9,092 bases of DNA from Actinomycetales bacterium Ga0077552 (GCA_001464255.1 LNFD01000215.1:1-9092); one strand, 5' to 3'. Counted from the stretch's first letter, positions 1-7,177 are shown. Program-made: numbers and translations. The notes: a model not told the origin generated them from the letters alone.

Positions 1-956
1 CGCTTGCCCTTCGCCCGGCACTGCTCGGCGAGGTCTGCGAGCCGCGGGTCATCGATCGGCAGCACGACGGTGCTCGCGCGCTCGGTGATCTCGGCCTTGG
101 CGCGGAAGATGACGTCGGTCGAGCGCATGCGCTGCAAGTGCGCCTCGCCGATGACCGTGATCGCCGCGATGTCGGGCGGGAAGTACGTCGACAGCTCGCG
201 GATCTCACCGGCGCCGAAGATGCCCATCTCGGCCACGAACACCTCGGTGCCCGGCACGAGCTTGTCGTTGACCGCCCGCGACAGGCCCAGGCGGTTGTTG
301 AAGGATGCCGGGCTCGCGACCGTCGCGTACGTCGCGCTCAGCAAGTGGGCCACGTAGTTCTTCGTGCTCGTCTTGCCGTACGAGCCGGTGATCGCGACGA
401 CGCGCGGGCGCACCTGCGCGAGGCGCTTCTGCGCGGCGACGACGAACTTCCTCGAGCCCGCACGCTCGATGGGCGCCATGATCGCGAGGGCCAGGTCGGT
501 AAGCGGGGCGCTCAGGAGGAGCACGAGCGCGGGGGCCGCGGCCGCACGGGGGCCGAGCACCGCCACGAGCACGACGGTCGCCGCGATGTGCACGGCGATC
601 CAGCAGACCATGAGCCGCTTGAGGCGGTCGGTGAGGGCGAGCTTCGCCGAGCGGCCGCGCACCGGCAGCCCGAGCGGGATGAGCGCGAGGGCGACGATCG
701 CGCCGATGGCCCACGAGGGCCCGAGCGGCGGCACCCCGCCGACCACGGCGAGGGTCGTCGCGGTGATGGCGACGATGAGCAGCGCCGCCGTGACGGGCTC
801 GCGCATCACCCAGAGCCACGCCATGCGCGTCGTCCATCCGGGCACGTAGTGCTCGCGCTGGGCGACCCGCAGCCAGCGCGCGGCGATCGGCACCGCCGCG
901 AGCAGCCCGAGGACGAGCGCGACGAGCGTCGGCGGGTACCGGAGGAGGTCGATCAT
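1..956 (-). CDS. Membrane-anchored MurF-like Mur ligase (partial, 3' end beyond left edge)
   Basis: The first 318 codons are present; the gene runs off the left edge. I read it directly from the minus strand, starting at ATG 956-954. Residues about 11-31, 55-73, 82-98, 119-135 and 138-160 are hydrophobic and look like four or five membrane spans. A Mur ligase ATP-binding domain follows: P-loop TGSYGKTSTKN (190-200), SFNN (218-221), the Mg-binding AEMG (242-245), GxGEI (248-252), IGEAHL (269-274), and K287 in RAKAEI, placed like the carbamylated lysine of Mur ligases. The SFNN and GAGEI motifs are closest to MurF, which adds D-Ala-D-Ala to UDP-MurNAc-tripeptide, but canonical MurF is soluble and has no such membrane domain. 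The substrate is therefore open: peptidoglycan precursor or another amino-acid ligation at the membrane. The start overlaps the hydrolase stop (ATGA, 956-953), so the two genes are probably translationally coupled. The C-terminal ligase domain is outside the window. Confidence 0.88.
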   Translation of the reverse strand, partial: MIDLLRYPPTLVALVLGLLAAVPIAARWLRVAQREHYVPGWTTRMAWLWVMREPVTAALLIVAITATTLAVVGGVPPLGPSWAIGAIVALALIPLGLPVRGRSAKLALTDRLKRLMVCWIAVHIAATVVLVAVLGPRAAAAPALVLLLSAPLTDLALAIMAPIERAGSRKFVVAAQKRLAQVRPRVVAITGSYGKTSTKNYVAHLLSATYATVASPASFNNRLGLSRAVNDKLVPGTEVFVAEMGIFGAGEIRELSTYFPPDIAAITVIGEAHLQRMRSTDVIFRAKAEITERASTVVLPIDDPRLADLAEQCRAKGK

Positions 957-1702
957 ACGGTGCGGGTCCGTTCGTCGAGGAGGCCGAGCAGCTCTTCGCG
1001 CACGGCGAGCTCGAGGTCGCCCTCGAGCAGGTGACCCGTGCCGGGCACCACGCGGAACGGGGCTCCGGCCCGTTCCGCGGCTACGCGGCCCGCGTCGGTG
1101 GGCGCCTGCGTGTCGTTCTCGCCCCACACGAAGCGCATCGGCAGCGTCGAGCCGGCGAGCGCCGCGAGCTCGTCGTCGTAGGTCTCGTTGACGACGCGCA
1201 CCATGATGCCGCGCAGCACTCCCTGAGCGGCGCGGTAGTCGGAGCTTCCGCGGCGGTCGCGCAGGGCATCCATGCGGGCGTCGCTCAGCAGGCCGCGGCG
1301 ATTGGCCCAGCGGGCGATGCGGTAGCCGAGCGGCGGGGCGGCGGGGGCGTGCAGCTTCACGAGCGGCACCCCCGTGAGCACGAGGCCCGCGACGAGCTCG
1401 GGGCGCGCCGCGGCGAGGCGCGCGGCCACCCGGCCGCCGAAGGAGTGCGCCACGATGACGACGGGCGCGAAGGCCGCGATCGCCTCGGCGACGAGCTCGG
1501 CGTAGTCCTCCGAGCCCCAGACCGTCTCGGGGGCGGGCGCCGGGCCGAAACCGGGCAGGTGGATGCTCACGGCATCCAGCCCCGTCAGGATCGTCGCGAA
1601 GTCGGTGCCGTCGCGCCCCCAGCCGTGCAGGGCGACGACCCGCGGAGGGGTCGAGCCGTGCTTCTCGGCCAGCACACGGCCGCCGGCGAGGGAGGTGATC
1701 AC
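953..1702 (-). CDS. Alpha/beta-fold hydrolase
   Basis: This 249-residue protein has the features of the alpha/beta hydrolase superfamily: an oxyanion-hole loop LHGWG (25-29), LPGFG (49-53), a nucleophile elbow AHSFGG (85-90, Ser87), an acidic residue in WGENDT (193-198, Asp197) and a C-terminal histidine in GTGHLLE (221-227, His224). The catalytic triad is therefore complete. A lid or cap region rich in Arg and Leu lies at about 115-180. No signal peptide is seen, so the protein is probably cytoplasmic. I chose GTG 1702 because the hydrolase homology begins just after it and a TAGGCT -10 element sits 7 bases upstream, which would give a leaderless message. Its stop overlaps the start of the membrane Mur ligase by 4 bases, so the two probably act together. 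The natural substrate cannot be told from sequence; esterase, amidase or thioesterase activity are all possible. Confidence 0.88.
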   Translation of the reverse strand: MITSLAGGRVLAEKHGSTPPRVVALHGWGRDGTDFATILTGLDAVSIHLPGFGPAPAPETVWGSEDYAELVAEAIAAFAPVVIVAHSFGGRVAARLAAARPELVAGLVLTGVPLVKLHAPAAPPLGYRIARWANRRGLLSDARMDALRDRRGSSDYRAAQGVLRGIMVRVVNETYDDELAALAGSTLPMRFVWGENDTQAPTDAGRVAAERAGAPFRVVPGTGHLLEGDLELAVREELLGLLDERTRTV

Positions 1703-1709
1703 GGCCCCC

Positions 1710-1715
1710 AGCCTA
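1710..1715 (-). promoter_or_regulatory. Probable -10 element of a leaderless promoter for the hydrolase-Mur ligase unit
   Basis: On the minus strand TAGGCT fits the actinobacterial TANNNT -10 consensus. It is followed by 7 bases and then GTG 1702, so a transcript starting about 7 bases after the -10 would begin on the start codon. Leaderless messages of this form are common in actinobacteria. No convincing -35 is seen. Only G-rich sequence, not a well-placed Shine-Dalgarno, lies before the GTG, which agrees with leaderless translation. Confidence 0.5.
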
Positions 1716-1745
1716 TCGAGCGGATGCGCCCGCCCTGTTGGTCCG

Positions 1746-1809
1746 CGTCGCACTGTTCGCGACACCTCGCACGCAACGGAACGTACGAAGAGTCGCAAAC
1801 CGTGCGACG
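1746..1809 (-). terminator. 64-base long hairpin after gpsA, probable terminator or processing site
   Basis: Two 28-base arms (1746-1773 and 1782-1809) flank an 8-base loop (1774-1781). The outer 18 bases of each arm match with a single G-A mismatch and one G-U pair. The next four positions pair with one T-T mismatch and one G-U, and the inner six (CGTACG with CGTGCG) pair with one G-U. The element starts 10 bases past the gpsA stop and ends before the next promoter, a good position for a transcription end. There is no run of U after the stem on the minus strand, so it is not a classic Rho-independent terminator. It could be a U-less actinobacterial terminator, an mRNA-stabilising stem or a dispersed palindromic repeat. 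Confidence 0.6.
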
Positions 1810-1818
1810 AACACGGCC

Positions 1819-2883
1819 CTACTCGGCCTGCGGCTCGTCGCTGTCGGTCGCGAGGTGCGGGGCGAGCTCGCGGGGGTCGAGGGTGCCCTCGAGCACCTGC
1901 GCCACCTGGGCGACGATGGGCATCGAGACTCCGCGCGACGCCGCGAGCTCGAGGATCGGTCCGACCGAGGCGAGACCCTCGGCCGTCTGGTTCATCTGCG
2001 CGATGACCTGCTCGAAGCCGTAGCCCTGGCCGAGCAGCCGCCCGGCCGTGTTGTTGCGCGACAGCGGCGACTCGCACGTGGCGATGAGGTCGCCGAGACC
2101 CGCGAGGCCGATCATCGTCTCGGGCCGCGCGCCGAAGGCGACCGCGAAGGCGCTCAGCTCGACGAGGCCGCGCGTGATGATCGACGCCTTGGTGTTCTCG
2201 CCGTAGCCCACGCCGTCGGCGATGCCCACGGCGACGGCGATGAGGTTCTTGAGCACGCCGCCGAACTCGGTGCCGATCACGTCGGTGTTGACGAACGAGC
2301 GGAAGTAGTCGTTCGAGGCGATCGTCGCGACCGCGACCGCGGTGTCGTGGCTCGCGCTCGCGACGACGGCCGCGGTGGGCTCGCGCTTGGCGATCTCGAG
2401 GGCGAGGTTGGGGCCGCTGACCGCCGCGATGCGGTCGCGGTTGACGCGCAGTTCTTGCTCGATGACCTCGCTCATGCGCAGGCCAGTGCCGCGCTCGACG
2501 CCCTTCATGAGGCTGACGACGGGCACGTCGGGCGGCAGGATGTCGCGGATCGAGGCGAGATTGCTGCGCAGGCTCTGGCTCGGCACCGAGAGGTAGACCT
2601 GCTCGGCGCCCGCGAGCACGTGCTCGAGCGAGTCGTGCCCGCGCAGGTTCGGGGGCAGGTTGATGCCCGGCAGGTAGCCCGAGTTGCGGTGCGTCTCGGT
2701 GATCTCGAGCGCGACCTCGCGGCGCCGTGCCCAGATGACCACGTCGGACCCGCCGTCGGCGAGCACCTTGGCGAAGGTCGTCCCCCACGATCCGGCTCCG
2801 AGCACGGCGACGCGCGCGGCCCCCTGCTCGACGGCGCTCGACGGCAGGCGCACCGCTTCGGTCAGCGGCGGATGCTCGTTCAC
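1819..2883 (-). CDS. gpsA: NAD(P)-dependent glycerol-3-phosphate dehydrogenase
   Basis: This cytoplasmic enzyme reduces dihydroxyacetone phosphate to sn-glycerol-3-phosphate, the backbone for phospholipids. The 354-residue protein has an N-terminal Rossmann motif VLGAGSWGT (27-35). Later come GPNLA (part of the NAD-dependent fold), LKNLIAVAVGIADG with the catalytic-site KN, GENTKASIITRG with the second active-site lysine, and GLAGLGDLIATC. These are hallmark GpsA blocks. The start is GTG 2883-2881, which overlaps the plsC stop as GTGA; it leaves about 25 residues before the Rossmann strand, a short but not unusual extension. The Shine-Dalgarno is weak, fitting translational coupling to plsC. 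The last 15 or so residues are acidic and probably disordered. The frame stays open well upstream of 2883, but that part lies inside plsC and is not homologous to GpsA. Confidence 0.96.
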   Translation of the reverse strand: MNEHPPLTEAVRLPSSAVEQGAARVAVLGAGSWGTTFAKVLADGGSDVVIWARRREVALEITETHRNSGYLPGINLPPNLRGHDSLEHVLAGAEQVYLSVPSQSLRSNLASIRDILPPDVPVVSLMKGVERGTGLRMSEVIEQELRVNRDRIAAVSGPNLALEIAKREPTAAVVASASHDTAVAVATIASNDYFRSFVNTDVIGTEFGGVLKNLIAVAVGIADGVGYGENTKASIITRGLVELSAFAVAFGARPETMIGLAGLGDLIATCESPLSRNNTAGRLLGQGYGFEQVIAQMNQTAEGLASVGPILELAASRGVSMPIVAQVAQVLEGTLDPRELAPHLATDSDEPQAE

Positions 2884-3674
2884 AGCCGCCCGGTCTCGCT
2901 CTGGCCGTGCTTCACCGGGTCCCACCGCTCGGGCGGCGGCGTCTCGCCCCGCAGGTCGCCGAGCAGCCCGGCGATGGCCGCCATGACGCGCTCGGTGCCC
3001 TCGTTGAGCGTTGCCTGGTCGAGCGGCCGACCGGCGAGGTCGCTGAGGTCGACGGGGTCGCCGATCTTGCAGTAGATCGTCTTGCGCGGGAAGAAGCTGA
3101 TCTTCTTCGAGTAGCGGGCCATGATCTGCTGCGTTCCCCAGTGGGCGGCCGGGATGATCGGCACGCCCGCCTGCAGCGCCATGCGCACGGCGCCGCTCTT
3201 GCCCCGCATGGGCCACAGGTCGGGGTCGCGCGTGAGGCTACCCTCGGGGTAGATGATGACCGCGAGCTCGCGGTCGACGAGCTGCTGGGCGGCCTTGAGC
3301 GGAGCATCCGATCGCCCCCGCCCCTCGCGCTCGACCGGGATCTGCCCCGACCAGCGCAGCACCGCGCCGAGCACCGGCACGCGGAAGACGCTCGCCTTGG
3401 CGAGGAAGCGCGGCACGCGACCGAGCTTCCACATGAAGCGCCCCATGATGACGGGGTCGATCTCGCTGTAGTGGTTCGGGGCGAGGATGAACGCGCCGGT
3501 CTTCGGCAGCTTCTCGCCGTCGATGACGGGGAAGCGCGCCATCATCGTCAGCAGCGGCAGGCACAGCGCAGCGATCGCGTGCCACAGCAGGGTCTTCTCG
3601 CGGCGGCGACGGCGCACCGGGGCGGATGCGGCGGCGGGGGCGACGGCGTCGTCGGCAGGGGTGGCGTCTGGCAC
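2880..3674 (-). CDS. plsC: 1-acyl-sn-glycerol-3-phosphate acyltransferase (PlsC family)
   Basis: This enzyme acylates lysophosphatidic acid to phosphatidic acid at the inner face of the membrane. The 264-residue protein has the acyltransferase motifs: NHYSEIDP (67-74) with the catalytic H-x4-D (His68, Asp73), a basic and aromatic stretch around 79-98, IPVERE (112-117), YPEGS (142-146), and VPIIP (171-175). The N-terminus is Ala/Pro rich, then RRRRREK (21-27), then a hydrophobic segment (about 29-46) that probably inserts in the membrane. GTG 3674 is the best start: it lies just past the murA stop, and GGAGG sits directly upstream, though only 2 bases from the GTG, which is too close to be ideal. 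A start at the GTG for residue 20 is an alternative. The stop overlaps the gpsA start. Gene order murA-plsC-gpsA places phosphatidic acid synthesis next to the enzyme that makes its precursor. Confidence 0.93.
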   Translation of the reverse strand: MPDATPADDAVAPAAASAPVRRRRREKTLLWHAIAALCLPLLTMMARFPVIDGEKLPKTGAFILAPNHYSEIDPVIMGRFMWKLGRVPRFLAKASVFRVPVLGAVLRWSGQIPVEREGRGRSDAPLKAAQQLVDRELAVIIYPEGSLTRDPDLWPMRGKSGAVRMALQAGVPIIPAAHWGTQQIMARYSKKISFFPRKTIYCKIGDPVDLSDLAGRPLDQATLNEGTERVMAAIAGLLGDLRGETPPPERWDPVKHGQSETGRL

Positions 3675-3711
3675 GCCCTCCAGGGTAGTGCGTGCCTCGC
3701 GCGGCGGCGGT

Positions 3712-5076
3712 CTAGACCAGTTCGAAGTCGGCGCCGAGTGCCGTGAGCTTGTCGATGAACAGCTCGTAGCCGCGGCTGATGATGCCGACGTTGCTGATCG
3801 TCGACGTGCCCGTCGCGGCGAGGCCCGCGATGAGGTGGCTGAAGCCGCCCCGCAGGTCGGGCACGCGAACGGATGCGCCGTGCAGCGGCGTGGGGCCCGT
3901 GATGACGGCGGCCTGCTCGAGCGGGCGGCGCGGCACGCGGCGCGTGATCGAGGCAAGCCCCGACTGGTGCACCACGATGTGCGCGCCCATCTCGTTGAGG
4001 GCTTCGGTGAAGCCGAAGCGGTTCTCGTACACCGTCTCGTGCACGACCGACTCGCCCTCGGCCTGCGTGAGCGCGACGATGAGCGGCTGCTGCCAGTCGG
4101 TCATGAAGCCCGGGTGCACGTCGGTCTCGATCATGACGGGCTTGAGCGGCGTGCCGGGGTGCCAGAAGCGGATGCCGTCCTCCAGCACCTCGAACTCTCC
4201 GCCGACCTTGCGGTAGACGTTGAGGAAGGTCATGAGCTCCTGCTGCGTCGCCCCGCCGACCGTGATGTCGCCCTTCGTGGCGAGCGCGGCGGCCGCCCAG
4301 CTGGCGGCCTCGTTGCGGTCGAAGATGGCCGTGTGGCGGTAACCGCGCAGGGTCTCCACGCCCTCGATCACGATCACGCGATTGGGCTCGACCGAGATGA
4401 TCGCGCCCATCTTCTGCAGGATCGCGATGAGGTCCATGATCTCGGGCTCGATCGCCGCGTTCTTGAGCTCGGTCGTGCCCTCGGCGCGGACGGCCGTGAG
4501 CAGCACCTGCTCGGTCGCCCCGACGCTCGGGAACGGCAGCTCGATGAGCGCGCCCTTGAGCTTCTTCGGTGCGGTGAGGTGGATGCCCTGGTGCGACTTC
4601 TCGACGATCGCCCCGAAGGCGCGCAGCGCGTTCAGGTGGAAGTCGATCGGGCGGTCGCCGATGCGGCAGCCACCGAGGTCGGGGATGAACGCCTCGCCGA
4701 GCTGGTGCAGCAGCGGCCCGCAGAACAGGATCGGGATGCGGCTCGAGCCGGCGTGCGCGTCGATCTCAGCGAAGTGCGCGCCAACGACGTTGCTGGGGTC
4801 GAGGCGCAGAACCCCCTCGCCCTCGCTCGTGATCTCGACCCCGTGGGCCTTGAGCAGGCCGCTGACGACGTGCACATCGCTGATCTCGGGCACGCCCTTG
4901 AGCACGCTCGGGGTGTCGGCGAGCAACGAGGCGACCATGGCCTTCGTCACGAGGTTCTTCGCGCCTCGCACCTCGATTCGCCCGTGCAGCGGTTTACCGC
5001 CGTGGATGACGATGGTGTCGGAGGTGAGGCCGACGCGGGCGGCGGCCTTCTGCGAGTCTTTCGTGAGCGAGTTCAT
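3712..5076 (-). CDS. murA: UDP-N-acetylglucosamine 1-carboxyvinyltransferase
   Basis: MurA transfers enolpyruvate from phosphoenolpyruvate to UDP-GlcNAc, the first committed step of peptidoglycan synthesis, in the cytoplasm. The protein is 454 residues, a little longer than the usual 420 or so, mostly because of a short N-terminal extension. Visible signatures are GAKN (38-41, Lys40 and Asn41 matching the E. coli Lys22-Asn23 pair), GGCRIGDRPID (135-145) with Cys137 at the place of E. coli Cys115, PGFMTD (322-327, Asp327 as the conserved Asp), ENRF (351-354), and a C-terminal DLRGGFS in place of the E. coli DLRASAS. The catalytic cysteine means fosfomycin sensitivity at the target is expected, unlike mycobacterial MurA, which has Asp there. 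ATG 5076 is preceded by GAGGT at close spacing. It starts 30 bases after leuD with no obvious promoter between, so it is probably cotranscribed. Confidence 0.96.
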   Translation of the reverse strand: MNSLTKDSQKAAARVGLTSDTIVIHGGKPLHGRIEVRGAKNLVTKAMVASLLADTPSVLKGVPEISDVHVVSGLLKAHGVEITSEGEGVLRLDPSNVVGAHFAEIDAHAGSSRIPILFCGPLLHQLGEAFIPDLGGCRIGDRPIDFHLNALRAFGAIVEKSHQGIHLTAPKKLKGALIELPFPSVGATEQVLLTAVRAEGTTELKNAAIEPEIMDLIAILQKMGAIISVEPNRVIVIEGVETLRGYRHTAIFDRNEAASWAAAALATKGDITVGGATQQELMTFLNVYRKVGGEFEVLEDGIRFWHPGTPLKPVMIETDVHPGFMTDWQQPLIVALTQAEGESVVHETVYENRFGFTEALNEMGAHIVVHQSGLASITRRVPRRPLEQAAVITGPTPLHGASVRVPDLRGGFSHLIAGLAATGTSTISNVGIISRGYELFIDKLTALGADFELV

Positions 5077-5106
5077 GCGACCTCAGGTGGTGGTGTCGGT
5101 CTGCCC

Positions 5107-5703
5107 TCAGCGGGCGGGAAGGGTGGTGGGCCGCCAGCTCTCGCGACGGGCCTCGAAATCGGTGATCGCCTGCTCGTCGCGCAAGGTCAGACCGATGTCG
5201 TCGAGCCCCTCGAGCAGGCGCCAGCGGGTGTAGTCGTCAATCTCGAACGGCACGGTGATATTCCCCACCGTGACGGTGCGCTCGACCAGGTCGACCGTCG
5301 CCTCCATGCCGGGGCTCGCCTCGAGCTCGGCCCAGAGGCGCTCGACGGTCGGCTCGTCGACGACGCCCACGAGCAGGCCCTGCTTGCCCGCGTTGCCGCG
5401 GAAGATGTCGGCGAACTTCGGGCTGATGACGGCGGCGAAGCCGAAGTCGCGCAGCGCCCAGACGGCGTGCTCGCGGCTCGATCCGGTGCCGAAGTCGGGG
5501 CCGGCGATGAGGATGCGCGGGCTCGCGTACTCGGGCCGGTTCAGGATGAACTCCGGATCTTGCCGCCACGCCGAGAACAGCGCGTCGTCGTAGCCGGTCT
5601 TCGTGACCCGCTTGAGGAACACCGCGGGGATGATCTGGTCGGTGTCGACGTTGCTGCGGCGGAACGGCACCGCGACGCCCGTGATCGTGCTGACCTTCTC
5701 CAT
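5107..5703 (-). CDS. leuD: 3-isopropylmalate dehydratase, small subunit
   Basis: LeuD pairs with LeuC to isomerise 2-isopropylmalate to 3-isopropylmalate in leucine biosynthesis. The 198-residue protein is the normal length and carries the family blocks NVDTDQIIP near residue 18, the swivelling-domain motif FGTGSSREHA near residues 71-80, and a KFADIFRGNAGKQGLL block. The start is ATG 5703-5701, two bases after the leuC TAG. An AAGGGG-type ribosome site lies inside the last codons of leuC, so the subunits are likely made in step. An open frame continues upstream inside leuC but has no LeuD homology. Nothing looks broken; all the key residues I know for the family are present. Confidence 0.97.
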   Translation of the reverse strand: MEKVSTITGVAVPFRRSNVDTDQIIPAVFLKRVTKTGYDDALFSAWRQDPEFILNRPEYASPRILIAGPDFGTGSSREHAVWALRDFGFAAVISPKFADIFRGNAGKQGLLVGVVDEPTVERLWAELEASPGMEATVDLVERTVTVGNITVPFEIDDYTRWRLLEGLDDIGLTLRDEQAITDFEARRESWRPTTLPAR

Positions 5704-5705
5704 TG

Positions 5706-7151
5706 CTAGACCGTCGCCCCTTCGATCGTCGAGAACCGGGGGTCGACCTCGATGCCATCGGCGATGAGGTCGCTCACGCTCGAGAGCGTGCCGCGGATGG
5801 CCGTGGAGGCCGCGACGAGCGGGCTCACGAGGTGCGTGCGACCGCCCTTGCCCTGACGGCCCTCGAAATTGCGGTTGCTCGTCGAGGCGCAGCGCTGGCC
5901 GGGCTCGAGCTGGTCGGGGTTCATCCCCAAGCACATCGAGCATCCCGCGAAGCGCCATTCGGCACCGAAGGCCTCGACGATCTTGTCGATGCCTTCTGCC
6001 TCGGCCTCGAGGCGCACGCGCGCCGACCCGGGCACGACGATGACGTCGACTCCGTCGGCCTTCTTCTGCCCCGTGATGATCGAGGCGAAGGCGCGCAGGT
6101 CGTCGAGGCGGCTGTTCGTGCACGAGCCCATGAAGACGACATCGACGGGGATCTGCTTCATCGGAGTGCCGGGCCGCAGGTCCATGTACTCGAGCGCCCG
6201 CTCGGCGGCCGCCCGCTCATTGGCGTCGATGATCGTGGAGGGATCGGGCACCGACTGGCTGAGCGAGATGCCCTGGCCGGGGTTGGTGCCCCAGGTGACG
6301 AAGGGCTCGAGCTCGTTCGCGTCGAGGAAGACCTCGGCGTCGAAGACGGCGTCGTCGTCGGTCGCGAGGGTGTTCCAGTAGGCGACCGCGGCATCCCAGT
6401 CGGCACCCTGCGGAGCGTGCGGCCGGCCCTTCAGGTAGGCGTAGGTCGTCTCGTCGGGGGCGACCATGCCGGCGCGCGCACCCGCCTCGATCGACATGTT
6501 GCAGATCGTCATGCGGCCATCCATCGACAGCGACCGGATGGCCGACCCACGGTACTCGAGCACGTAGCCCTGCCCTCCGCCGGTGCCGATCTTGGCGATG
6601 ACGGCGAGGATGATGTCTTTCGCGGTGACGCCGGGCTTGAGCTCGCCCTCGACCGTGATCGCCATCGTCTTGAACGGCTGCAGTGGCAGGGTCTGCGTCG
6701 CGAGCACGTGCTCGACCTCGCTCGTGCCGATGCCGAAGGCCATGGCGCCGAACGCGCCGTGCGTGCTCGTGTGCGAGTCGCCGCACACGACCGTGATGCC
6801 CGGCATCGTCAGGCCCAGCTGCGGGCCGACGACGTGCACGATGCCCTGCTCGATGTCGCCGAGCGAGTGCAGGCGGATGCCGAACTCTTTCGCGTTGGCC
6901 CGCAGCGTCTCGATCTGCTTACGGCTCGTCGGCTCGGCGATGGGCTTGTCGATCGCCAGCGTCGGGGTGTTGTGGTCCTCCGCGGCCATGCGCAGGCCGT
7001 CGAAGGCCTGCGGGCTCGTGACCTCGTGCACGAGGTGCAGGTCGATGTAGAGCAGATCGGGCTCGCCGTTCTCGCCCTTGGCGACGAGATGGGCATCCCA
7101 GACCTTCTCGGCCAGGGTGCGGGGGCGGTGCTCAGCGGAATGGTTCGTCAT
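5706..7151 (-). CDS. leuC: 3-isopropylmalate dehydratase, large subunit
   Basis: LeuC holds the 4Fe-4S cluster and most of the active site of isopropylmalate isomerase. The 481-residue protein matches the family length (about 470). The cluster ligands are visible as Cys344 in MGSCTNSR and Cys404 and Cys407 in GCSMCLGMNPD. Other family blocks are VCGDSHTSTHGAFG (122-136) and GISLSQSVPDP (294-304), and RNFEGRQGKGGRTHL (427-441), which is diagnostic of LeuC over other aconitase-like enzymes. The start ATG 7151 follows an AAGAAGGG ribosome site whose AAGGG core lies 10 bases upstream, inside a small hairpin (see 7161-7177). It is the first gene of a run leuC-leuD-murA-plsC-gpsA. A leader with a possible Leu-rich peptide precedes it, suggesting control by leucine supply. 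Confidence 0.97.
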   Translation of the reverse strand: MTNHSAEHRPRTLAEKVWDAHLVAKGENGEPDLLYIDLHLVHEVTSPQAFDGLRMAAEDHNTPTLAIDKPIAEPTSRKQIETLRANAKEFGIRLHSLGDIEQGIVHVVGPQLGLTMPGITVVCGDSHTSTHGAFGAMAFGIGTSEVEHVLATQTLPLQPFKTMAITVEGELKPGVTAKDIILAVIAKIGTGGGQGYVLEYRGSAIRSLSMDGRMTICNMSIEAGARAGMVAPDETTYAYLKGRPHAPQGADWDAAVAYWNTLATDDDAVFDAEVFLDANELEPFVTWGTNPGQGISLSQSVPDPSTIIDANERAAAERALEYMDLRPGTPMKQIPVDVVFMGSCTNSRLDDLRAFASIITGQKKADGVDVIVVPGSARVRLEAEAEGIDKIVEAFGAEWRFAGCSMCLGMNPDQLEPGQRCASTSNRNFEGRQGKGGRTHLVSPLVAASTAIRGTLSSVSDLIADGIEVDPRFSTIEGATV

Positions 7152-7160
7152 GGGGAAATC

Positions 7161-7177
7161 ACCCTTCTTACAAGGAT
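7161..7177 (-). promoter_or_regulatory. Hairpin sequestering the leuC ribosome binding site
   Basis: On the minus strand ATCCTT (7177-7172), a 5-base loop, and AAGGGT (7166-7161) form a 6-bp stem with one G-U pair. The 3' arm contains the AAGGG core of the leuC Shine-Dalgarno, so the stem would block ribosome entry when folded. It is short and AT-richer than its surroundings, and would melt or refold easily, as expected of a regulatory element. No U run follows, so control would act on translation rather than on termination. Confidence 0.45.

Noticed and set aside
1703..1818. A small RNA gene or riboswitch in the gpsA-hydrolase gap.
   Set aside because: The 116 bases are explained by the long hairpin and the -10 element, and no known riboswitch motif was recognised.
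1703..2788. The 5' part of the long minus-strand frame that continues upstream from the hydrolase.
   Set aside because: It runs through gpsA in another frame, has no homology, and the hydrolase fold begins just after GTG 1702.
3675..3956. Upstream extension of plsC, and similar upstream extensions of gpsA (to 3216) and leuD (to 6123).
   Set aside because: Each lies inside the preceding gene in a different frame, shows no family similarity, and closer starts fit the overlaps and family lengths.
3487..5709. A 740-codon open frame on the plus strand covering murA and leuD.
   Set aside because: It is antisense to genes with clear family motifs, its translation is Arg/Asp/Glu/Ala-rich without any recognisable domain, and long antisense frames are expected at this GC content. 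The same applies to the plus-strand frames 138-1034, 1738-3075, 2907-3746 and 5703-7385.
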